Positions 49,201 to 61,200 of a DNA stretch of 64,000 nt are shown here, in pieces (position 1 is the first letter of the stretch; the number at the start of each line of letters is the position of its first letter). The notes under the pieces are model-generated. The model was not told where the DNA came from, did not search any database, and saw only the letters and a program-made list of their open reading frames with translations. Origin of the DNA: Diprion similis (lineage: Eukaryota > Arthropoda > Insecta > Hymenoptera > Diprionidae); assembly GCF_021155765.1 (NCBI RefSeq), contig NC_060117.1, positions 7,530,001-7,594,000 on the forward strand, written 5' to 3'. The position numbers and the translations under genes are program-made.

Positions 49201-52200
49201 TTCCAAAAACAGGGACTGATTGATTGACTGCTTGCGACGTTGATACTCTGTGCTTGATTGCATGCCTGTTTGAAAGAGAGTGCGTGTAATCGCTTGCTTA
49301 CATGCTACAGCCACTGAGAATTAGGCGAATCGCAAAAATTTCAGCCGAAAATTGCTCCTGGTATCAGGAGAACATCTGAGCCGAGGAGGTCTTCCAAAAA
49401 CAGGGACTGCTTGATTGACTGATTGCGACGTTAATACTGTGTGCTCGATTGCATGCCTGTTTGCAAGGGAGGGCATGTGATCGCTTGCTTACATGCTACA
49501 GCCACTTAGAATTAAGCGAATCGGAGAAATTTTAGCCGAAAATTGCTCCTGGTATCAGGAGCACATCTGACCCGAGGAGGTCTCCCAAAAACAGGGACTG
49601 CTTGATCGACTGCTTGCGACGTTGATACTGTGTGCTTGATTGCATGCCTGTTTGCTAGGGAGGGCATTCGATCGCTTGCTTACATGCTACAGCCACTTAG
49701 AATTAAGCGAATCGGAGAAATTTTAGCCGAAAATTGCTCCTGGTATCAGGAGAACATCTGAGCCGAGAAGGTCTTCCAAAAACAGGGACTGATTGATTGA
49801 CTGCTTGCGACGTTGATACTCTGTGCTTGATTGCATGCCTGTTTGAAAGAGAGTGCGTGTAATCGCTTTCTTACATGCTACAGCCACTGAGAATTAGGCG
49901 AATCGCAAAAGTTTCAGCCGAAAATTGCTCCTGGTATCAGGAGAACATCTGAGCCGAGGAGGTCTTCCAAAAACAGGGACTGCTTGATTGACTGATTGCG
50001 ATGTTAATACTGTGTGCTTGATTGCATGCCTGTTTGCTAGGGAGGGCATTCGATTGCTTGCTTACATGCTACAGCCACTTAGAATTAGGCGAATCGCAAA
50101 AATTTCAGCCGAAAATTGCTCCTGGTATCAGGAGAACATCTGAGCCGAGGAGGTCTTCCAAAAACAGGGACTGCTTGATTGACTGATTGCGACGTTAATA
50201 CTGTGTGCTTGATCGCATGCCTGTTTGCTAGGGAGGGCATTCGATCGCTTGCTTACATGCTACAGCCACTTAGAATTAAGCGAATCGGAGAAATTTTAGC
50301 CGAAAATTGCTCCTGGTATCAGGAAAACATCTGAGCCGAGGAGGTCTTCCAAAAACAGGGACTGCTTGATTGACTGATTGCGACGTTAATACTGTGTGCT
50401 CGATTGCATGCCTGTTTGAAAGAGAGTGCGTGTAATCGCTTGCTTACATGCTACAGCCACTGAGAATTAGGCGAATCGTTAAAATTTCAGCCGAAAATTG
50501 CTCCTGGTATCAGGAGAACATCTGAGCCGAGGAGGTCTTCCAAAAACAGGGACTGCTTGATTAACTGATTGCGACGTTAATACTGTGTGCTTGATTGCAT
50601 GCCTGTTTGCTAGGGAGGGCATTCGATCGCTTGCTTACATGCTACAGCCACTTAGAATTAAGCGAATCGGAGAAATTTTAGCCGAAAATTGCTCCTGGTA
50701 TCAGGAAAACATCTGAGCCGAGGAGGTCTTCCAAAAACAGGGACTGCTTGATTGACTGATTGCGACGTTAATACTGTGTGCTCGATTGCATGCCTGTTTG
50801 CAAGGGAGGGCATGTGATCGCTTGCTTACATGCTACAGCCACTTAGAATTAAGCGAATCGGAGAAATTTTAGCCGAAAATTGCTCCTGGTATCAGGAGCA
50901 CATCTGACCCGAGGAGGTCTCCCAAAAACAGGGACTGCTTGATCGACTGCTTGCGACGTTGATACTGTGTGCTTGATTGCATGCCTGTTTGCTAGGGAGG
51001 GCATTCGATCGCTTGCTTACATGCTACAGCCACTTAGAATTAGGCGAATCGGAGAAATTTTAGCCGAAAATTGCTCCTGGTATCAGGAGAACATCTGAGC
51101 CGAGGAGGTCTTCCAAAAACAGGGACTGATTGATTGACTGCTTGCGACGTTGATACTCTGTGCTTGATTGCATGCCTGTTTGAAAGAGAGTGCGTGTAAT
51201 CGCTTGCTTACATGCTACAGCCACTGAGAATTAGGCGAATCGCAAAAATTTCAGCCGAAAATTGCTCCTGGTATCAGGAGAACATCTGAGCCGAGGAGGT
51301 CTTCCAAAAACAGGGACTGCTTGATTGACTGATTGCGACGTTAATACTGTGTGCTCGATTGCATGCCTGTTTGCTAGGGAGGGCATTCGATCGCTTGCTT
51401 ACATGCTACAGCCACTTAGAATTAAGCGAATCGGAGAAATTTTAGCCGAAAATTGCTCCTGGTATCAGGAAGACATCTGAGCCGAGGAGGTCTTCCAAAA
51501 ACAGGGACTGCTTGATTGACTGATTGCGACGTTAATACTGTGTGCTCGATTGCATGCCTGTTTGCAAGGGAGGGCATGTGATCGCTTGCTTACATGCTAC
51601 AGCCACTTAGAATTAAGCGAATCGGAGAAATTTTAGCCGAAAATTGCTCCTGGTATCAGGAGCACATCTGACCCGAGGAGGTCTCCCAAAAACAGGGACT
51701 GCTTGATCGACTGCTTGCGACGTTGATACTGTGTGCTTGATTGCATGCCTGTTTGCTAGGGAGGGCATTCGATCGCTTGCTTACATGCTACAGCCACTTA
51801 AAATTAGGCGAATCGGAGAAATTTTAGCCGAAAATTGCTCCTGGTATCAGGAGAACATCTGAGCCGAGGAGGTCTTCCAAAAACAGGGACTGATTGATTG
51901 ACTGCTTGCGACGTTGATACTCTGTGCTTGATTGCATGCCTGTTTGAAAGAGAGTGCGTGTAATCGCTTGCTTACATGCTACAGCCACTGAGAATTAGGC
52001 GAATCGCAAAAATTTCAGCCGAAAATTGCTCCTGGTATCAGGAGAACATCTGAGCCGAGGAGGTCTTCCAAAAACAGGGACTGCTTGATTGACTGATTGC
52101 GACGTTAATACTGTGTGCTCGATTGCATGCCTGTTTGCTAGGGAGGGCATTCGATCGCTTGCTTACATGCTACAGCCACTTAGAATTAAGCGAATCGGAG

Positions 52201-55200
52201 AAATTTTAGCCGAAAATTGCTCCTGGTATCAGGAAAACATCTGAGCCGAGGAGGTCTTCCAAAAACAGGGACTGCTTGATTGACTGATTGCGACGTTAAT
52301 ACTGTGTGCTCGATTGCATGCCTGTTTGCAAGGGAGGGCATGTGATCGCTTGCTTACATGCTACAGCCACTTAGAATTAAGCGAATCGGAGAAATTTTAG
52401 CCGAAAATTGCTCCTGGTATCAGGAGCACATCTGACCCGAGGAGGTCTCCCAAAAACAGGGACTGCTTGATCGACTGCTTGCGACGTTGATACTGTGTGC
52501 TTGATTGCATGCCTGTTTGCTAGGGAAGGCATTCGATCGCTTGCTTACATGCTACAGCCACTTAGAATTAGGCAAATCGGAGAAATTTTAGCCGAAAATT
52601 GCTCCTGGTATCAGGAGAACATCTGAGCCGAGGAGGTCTTCAAAAAACAGGGACTGATTGATTGACTGCTTGCGACGTTGATACTCTGTGCTTGATTGCA
52701 TGCCTGTTTGAAAGAGAGTGCGTGTAATCGCTTGCTTACATGCTACAGCCACTGAGAATTAGGCGAATCGCAAAAATTTCAGCCGAAAATTGCTCCTGGT
52801 ATCAGGAGAACATCTGAGCCGAGGAGGTCTTCCAAAAACAGGGACTGCTTGATTGACTGATTGCGACGTTAATACTGTGTGCTTGATTGCATGCCTGTTT
52901 GCTAGGGAGGGCATTCGATTGCTTGCTTACATGCTACAGCCACTTAGAATTAAGCGAATCGGAGAAATTTTAGCCGAAAATTGCTCCTGGTATCAGGAAA
53001 ACATCTGAGCCGAGGAGGTCTTCCAAAAACAGGGACTGCTTGATTGACTGATTGCGACGTTAATACTGTGTGCTCGATTGCATGCCTGTTTGAAAGAGAG
53101 TGCGTGTAATCGCTTGCTTACATGCTACAGCCACTGAGAATTAGGCGAATCGCAAAAATTTCAGCCGAAAATTGCTCCTGGTATCAGGAGAACATCTGAG
53201 CCGAGGAGGTCTTCCAAAAACAGGGACTGCTTGATTGACTGATTGCGACGTTAATACTGTGTGCTTGATCGCATGCCTGTTTGCTAGGGAGGGCATTCGA
53301 TCGCTTGCTTACATGCTACAGCCACTTAGAATTAAGCGAATCGGAGAAATTTTAGCCGAAAATTGCTCCTGGTATCAGGAAAACATCTGAGCCGAGGAGG
53401 TCTTCCAAAAACAGGGACTGCTTGATTGACTGATTGCGACGTTAATACTGTGTGCTCGATTGCATGCCTGTTTGAAAGAGAGTGCGTGTAATCGCTTGCT
53501 CACATGCTACAGCCACTGAGAATTAGGCGAATCGCTAAAATTTCAGCCGAAAATTGCTCCTGGTATTAGGAGAACTTCTGAGCCCAGGAGGTCTTCCAAA
53601 AACAGGGACTGCTTGATTGACTGATTGCGACGTTAATACTGTGTGCTCGGTTGCATGCCTGTTTGCTATGGAAGGCATTCGATCGCTTGCTTACATGCTA
53701 CAGCCACTTAGAATTAAGCGAATCGGAGAAATTTAAGCCGAAAATTGCTCCTAGTATCAGGAAAACATCTGAGCCGAGGAGGTCTTCCAAAAACAGGGAC
53801 TGCTTGATTGACTGATTGCGACGTTAATACTGTGTGCTCGATTGCATGCCTGTTTGCAAGGGAGGGCATGTGATCGCTTGCTTACATGCTACAGCCACTC
53901 AGAATTAAGCGAATCGGAGAAATTTTAGCCGAAAATTGCTCCTGGTATCAGGAGCACATCTGACCCGAGGAGGTCTCCCAAAAACAGGGACTGCTTGATC
54001 GACTGCTTGCGACGTTGATACTGTGTGCTTGATTGCATGCCTGTTTGCTAGGGAGGGCATTCGATCGCTTGCTTACATGCTACAGCCACTTAGAATTAAG
54101 CGAATCGGAGAAATTTTAGCCGAAAATTGCTCCTGGTATCAGGAGCACATCTGACCCGAGGAGGTCTCCCAAAAACAGGGACTGCTTGATCGACTGCTTG
54201 CGACGTTGATACTGTGTGCTTGATTGCATGCCTGTTTGCTAGGGAGGGCATTCGATCGCTTGCTTACATGCTACAGCCACTTAGAATTAGGCGAATCGGA
54301 GAAATTTTAGCCGAAAATTGCTCCTGGTATCAGGAGAACATCTGAGCCGAGGAGGTCTTTCAAAAACAGGGACTGATTGATTGACTGCTTGCGACGTTGA
54401 TACTCTGTGCTTGATTGCATGCCTGTTTGAAAGAGAGTGCGTGTAATCGCTTGCTTACATGCTACAGCCACTGAGAATTAGGCGAATCGCAAAAATTTCA
54501 TCCGAAAATTGCTTCAGGTATCAGGAGAACATCTGAGCCGAGAAGGTCTTCCAAAAACAGGGACTGCTTGATTGACTGATTGCGACGTTAATACTGTGTG
54601 CTTGATTGCATGCCTGTTTGCTAGGGAGGGCATTCGATTGCTTGCTTACATGCTACAGCCACTTAGAATTAGGCGAATCGGAGAAATTTTAGCCGAAAAT
54701 TGCTCCTGGTATCAGGAGAACATCTGAGCCGAGGAGGTCTTCCAAAAACAGGGACTGCTTGATTGACTGATTGCGACGTTAATACTGTGTGCTTGATTGC
54801 ATGCCTGTTTGCTAGGGAGGGCATTCGATTGCTTGCTTACATGCTACAGCCACTCAGAATTAAGCGAATCGGAGAAATTTTAGCCGAAAATTGCTCCTGG
54901 TATCAGGAGCACATCTGACCCGAGGAGGTCTCCCAAAAACAGGGACTGCTTGATCGACTGCTTGCGACGTTGATACTGTGTGCTTGATTGCATGCCTGTT
55001 TGCTAGGGAGGGCATTCGATCGCTTGCTTACATGCTACAGCCACTTAGAATTAAGCGAATCGGAGAAATTTTAGCCGAAAATTGCTCCTGGTATCAGGAA
55101 AACATCTGAGCCGAGGAGGTCTTCCAAAAACAGGGACTGCTTAATTGACTGATTGCGACGTTAATACTGTGTGCTCGATTGCATGCCTGTTTGAAAGAGA

Positions 55201-58200
55201 GTGCGTGTAATCGCTTGCTTACATGCTACAGCCACTGAGAATTAGGCGAATCGCAGAAACTTCAGCGGAAAACTGCTTCTGGTATCAGGAGCACATCTGA
55301 GCCGAGGAGGTCTCCCAAAAACAGGGACTGCTTGATTGACTGCTTGCGACGTTGATACTGTGTGCTTGATTGCATGCCTGTTTGCTAGGGAGGGCATTCG
55401 ATCGCTTGCTTACATGCTACAGCCACTTAGAATTAAGCGAATCGGAAAAATTTTAGCCGAAAATTGCTCCTGGTATCAGGAGAACATCTGAGCCGAGGAG
55501 GTCTTCTAAAAACAGGGACTGATTGATTAACTGCTTGCGACGTTGATACTGTGTGCTCGATTGCATGCCTGTTTGCAAGGGAGGGCATGTGGTCGCTAGC
55601 TTACATGCTACAGCCACTTAGAATTAGGCGAATCGGAAAAATTTCAGCCGAAAATTGCTCCTGGTATCAGGAGGACATCTGAGCCGAGGAGGTCTTCCAA
55701 AAACAGGGACTGCTTGATTGACTGATTGCGACGTTAATACTGTGTGCTCGGTTGCATGCCTGTTTGCTATGGAAGGCATTCGATCGCTTGCTCACATGCT
55801 ACAGCCACTTAGCATTAAGCGAGTCGGAGAAATTTAAGCCGAAAATTGCTCCTAGTATCAGGAGAACATCTGAGCCGAGGAGGTCTTCAAAAAACAGGGA
55901 CTGCTTGATTGACTGATTGCGACGTTAATACTGTGTGCTCGATTGCATGCCTGTTTGCAAGGGAGGGCATGTGATCGCTTGCTTACATGCTACAGACACT
56001 TAGAATTAAGCGAATCGGAGAAATTTTAGCCGAAAATTGCTCCTGGTATCAGGAGCACATCTGACCCGAGGAGGTCTCCCAAAAACAGGGACTGCTTGAT
56101 CGACTGCTTGCGACGTTGATACTGTGTGCTTGATTGCATGCCTGTTTGCTAGGGAGGGCATTCGATCGCTTGCTTACATGCTACAGCCACTTAGAATTGA
56201 GCGAATCGGAGAAATTTTAGCCGAAAATTGCTCCTGGTATCAGGAGAACATCTGAGCCGAGGAGGTCTTCCAAAAACAGGGACTGATTGATTGACTGCTT
56301 GCGACGTTGATACTCTGTGCTTGATTGCATGCCTGTTTGAAAGAGAGTGCGTGTAATCGCTTGCTTACATGCTACAGCGACTGAGAATTAGGCGAATCGC
56401 AAAAATTTCAGCCGAAAATTGCTCCTGGTATCAGGAGAACATCTGAGCCGAGGAGGTCTTCCAAAAACAGGGACTGCTTGATTGACTGATTGCGACGTTA
56501 ATACTGTGTGCTTGATTGCATGCCTGTTTGCTAGGGAGGGCATTCGATCGCTTGCTTACATGCTACAGCCACTTAGAATTAGGCGAATCGGAGAAATTTT
56601 AGCCGAAAATTGCTCCTGGTATCAGGAGAACATCTGAGCCGAGGAGGTCTTCCAAAAACAGGGACTGATTGATTGACTGCTTGCGACGTTGATACTCTGT
56701 GCTTGATTGCATGCCTGTTTGAAAGAGAGTGCGTGTAATCGCTTGCTTACATGCTACAGCCACTGAGAATTAGGCGAATCGCAAAAATTTCAGCCGAAAA
56801 TTGCTCCTGGTATCAGGAGAACATCTGAGCCGAGGAGGTCTTCCAAAAACAGGGACTGCTTGATTGACTGATTGCGACGTTAATACTGTGTGCTTGATTG
56901 CATGCCTGTTTGCTAGGGAGGGCATTCGATTGCTTGCTTACATGCTACAGCTACTTAGAATTAAGCGAATCGGAGAAATTTTAGCCGAAAATTGCTCCTG
57001 GTATCAGGAAAACATCTGAGCCGAGGAGGTCTTCCAAAAACAGGGACTGCTTGATTGACTGATTGCGACGTTAATACTGTGTGCTCGATTGCATGCCTGT
57101 TTGAAAGAGAGTGCGTGTAATCGCTTGCTTACATGCTACAGCCACTGAGAATTAGGCGAATCGCAAAAATTTCAGCCGAAAATTGCTCCTGGTATCAGGA
57201 GAACATCTGAGCCGAGGAGGTCTTCCAAAAACAGGGACTGCTTGATTGACTGATTGCGACGTTAATACTGTGTGCTCGATTGCATGCCTGTTTGCTAGGG
57301 AGGGCATTCGATCGCTTGCTTACATGCTACAGCCACTTAGAATTAAGCGAATCGGAGAAATTTTAGCCGAAAATTGCTCCTGGTATCAGGAAAACATCTG
57401 AGCCGAGGAGGTCTTCCAAAAACAGGGACTGCTTGATTGACTGATTGCGACGTTAATACTGTGTGCTCGATTGCATGCCTGTTTGAAAAAGAGTGCGTGT
57501 AATCGCTTGCTTACATGCTACAGCCACTGAGAATTAGGCGAATCGCAAAAATTTCAGCCGAAAATTGCTCCTGGTATCAGGAGAACATCTGAGCCGAGGA
57601 GGTCTTCCAAAAACAGGGACTGCTTGATTGACTGCTTGCGACGTTAATACTGTGTGCTTGATCGCATGCCTGTTTGCTAGGGAGGGCATTCGATCGCTTG
57701 CTTACATGCTACAGCCACTTAGAATTAAGCGAATCGGAGAAATTTTAGCCGAAAATTGCTCCTGGTATCAGGAAAACATCTGAGCCGAGGAGGTCTTCCA
57801 AAAACAGGGACTGCTTGATTGACTGATTGCGACGTTAATACTGTGTGCTCGATTGCATGCCTGTTTGGAAGAGAGTGCGTGTAATCGCTTGCTTACATGC
57901 TACAGCCACTGAGAATTAGGCGAATCGCTAAAATTTCAGCCGAAAATTGCTTCTGGTATCAGGAGAACATCTGAGCCGAGGAGGTCTTCCAAAAACAGGG
58001 ACTGCTTGATTAACTGATTGCGACGTTAATACTGTGTGCTTGATTGCATGCCTGTTTGCTAGGGAGGGCATTCGATCGCTTGCTTACATGCTACAGCCAC
58101 TTAGAATTAAGCGAATCGGAGAAATTTTAGCCGAAAATTGCTCCTGGTATCAGGAAAACATCTGAGCCGAGGAGGTCTTCCAAAAACAGGGACTGCTTGA

Positions 58201-61200
58201 TTGACTGATTGCGACGTTAATACTGTGTGCTCGATTGCATGCCTGTTTGGAAGAGAGTGCGTGTAATCGCTTGCTTACATGCTACAGCCACTGAGAATTA
58301 GGCGAATCGCTAAAATTTCAGCCGAAAATTGCTTCTGGTATCAGGAGAACATCTGAGCCGAGGAGGTCTTCCAAAAACAGGGACTGCTTGATTAACTGAT
58401 TGCGACGTTAATACTGTGTGCTTGATTGCATGCCTGTTTGCTAGGGAGGGCATTCGATCGCTTGCTTACATGCTACAGCCACTTAGAATTAAGCGAATCG
58501 GAGAAATTTTAGCCGAAAATTGCTCCTGGTATCAGGAAAACATCTGAGCCGAGGAGGTCTTCCAAAAACAGGGACTGCTTGATTGACTGATTGCGACGTT
58601 AATACTGTGTGCTCGATTGCATGCCTGTTTGCAAGGGAGGGCATGTGATCGCTTGCTTACATGCTACAGCCACTTAGAATTAAGCGAATCGGAGAAATTT
58701 TAGCCGAAAATTGCTCCTGGTATCAGGAGCACATCTGACCCGAGGAGGTCTCCCAAAAACAGGGACTGCTTGATCGACTGCTTGCGACGTTGATACTGTG
58801 TGCTTGATTGCATGCCTGTTTGCTAGGGAGGGCATTCGATCGCTTGCTTACATGCTACAGCCACTTAGAATTAGGCGAATCGGAGAAATTTTAGCCGAAA
58901 ATTGCTCCTGGTATCAGAAAAACATCTGAGCCGAGGAGGTCTTCCAAAAACAGGGACTGATTGATTGACTGCTTGCGACGTTGATACTCTGTGCTTGATT
59001 GCATGCCTGTTTGAAAGAGAGTGCGTGTAATCGCTTGCTTACATGCTACAGCCACTGAGAATTAGGCGAATCGCAAAAATTTCAGCCGAAAATTGCTCCT
59101 GGTATCAGGAGAACATCTGAGCCGAGGAGGTCTTCCAAAAACAGGGACTGCTTGATTGACTGATTGCGACGTTAATACTGTGTGCTTGATTGCATGCCTG
59201 TTTGCTAGGGAGGGCATTCGATTGCTTGCTTACATGCTACAGCCACGTAGAATTAAGCGAATCGGAGAAATTTCAGCCGAAAATTGCTCCTGGTATCAGG
59301 AAAACATCTGAGCCGAGGAGGTCTTCCAAAAACAGGGACTGCTTGATAGACTGATTGCGACGTTAATACTGTGTGCTCGATTGCATGCCTGTTTGCAAGG
59401 GAGGGCATGTGATCGCTTGCTTACATGCTACAGCCACTTTGAATTAAGCGAATCGGAGAAATTTGAGCCGAAAATTGCTCCTGGTATCAGGAGCACATCT
59501 GACCCGAGGAGGTCTCCCAAAAACAGGGACTGCTTGATCGACTGCTTGCGACGTTGATACTGTGTGCTTGATTGCATGCCTGTTTGCTAGGGAGGGCATT
59601 CGATCGCTTGCTTAAATGCTACAGCCACTTAGAATTAGGCGAATCGGAGAAATTTTAGCCGAAAATTGCTCCTGGTATCAGGAGAACATCTGAGCCGAGG
59701 AGGTCTTCCAAAAACAGGGACTGATTGATTGACTGCTTGCGACGTTGATACTCTGTGCTTGATTGCATGCCTGTTTGAAAGAGAGTGCGTGTAATCGCTT
59801 GCTTACATGCTACAGCCACTGAGAATTAGGCGAATCGCAAAAATTTCAGCCGAAAATTGCTCCTGGTATCAGGAGAACATCTGAGCCGAGGAGGTCTTCC
59901 AAAAACAGGGACTGCTTGATTGACTGATTGCGACGTTAATACTGTGTGCTTGATTGCATGCCTGTTTGCTAGGGAGGGCATTCGATTGCTTGCTTACATG
60001 CTACAGCCACTTAGAATTAGGCGAATCGGAGAAATTTTAGCCGAAAATTGCTTCTGGTATCAGAAGAACATCTGAGCCGAGGAGGTCTTCCAAAAACAGG
60101 GACTTCTTGATTGACTGATTGCGACGTTAATACTGTGTGCTTGATTGCATGCCTGTTTGCTAGGGAGGGCATTCGATTGCTTGCTTACATGCTACAGCCA
60201 CTTAGAATTAGGCGAATCGGAGAAATTTTAGCCGAGAATTGCTCCTGGTATCAGGAGAACATCTGAGCCGAGGAGGTCTTCCAAAAACAGGGACTGATTG
60301 ATTGACTGCTTGCGACGTTGATACTCTGTGCTTGATTGCATGCCTGTTTGGAAGAGAGTGCGTGTAATCGCTTGCTTACATGCTACAGCCACTGAGAATT
60401 AGGCGAATCGCAGAAACTTCGGCGGAAAACTGCTTCTGGTATCAGGAGCACATCTGAGCCGAGGAGGTCTCCCAAAAACAGGGACTGCTTGATTGACTGC
60501 TTGCGACGTTGATACTGTGTGCTCGATTGCATGCCTGTTTGCTAGGGAGGGCATTCGATGGCTTGCTTACATGCTACAGCCACTTAGAATTAAGCGAATC
60601 GGAGAAATTTTAGCCGAAAATTGCTCCTGGTATCAGGAAAACATCTGAGCCGAGGAGGTCTTCCAAAAACAGGGACTGCTTGATTGACTGATTGCGACGT
60701 TAATACTGTGTGCTCGATTGCATGCCTGTTTGAAAGAGAGTGCGTGTAATCGCTTGCTTACATGCTACAGCCACTGAGAATTAGGCGAATCGCAAAAATT
60801 TCAGCCGAAAATTGCTCCTGGTATCAGGAGAACATCTGAGCCGAGGAGGTCTTCCAAAAACAGGGACTGCTTGATTGACTGATTGCGACGTTAATACTGT
60901 GTGCTTGATCGCATGCCTGTTTGCTAGGGAGGGCATTCGATCGCTTGCTTACATGCTACAGCCACTTAGAATTAAGCGAATCGGAGAAATTTTAGCCGAA
61001 AATTGCTCCTGGTATCAGGAAAACATCTGAGCCGAGGAGGTCTTCCAAAAACAGGGACTGCTTGATTGACTGATTGCGACGTTAATACTGTGTGCTCGAT
61101 TGCATGCCTGTTTGAAAGAGAGTGCGTGTAATCGCTTGCTCACATGCTACAGCCACTGAGAATTAGGCGAATCGCAAAAATTTCAGCCGAAAATTGCTCC

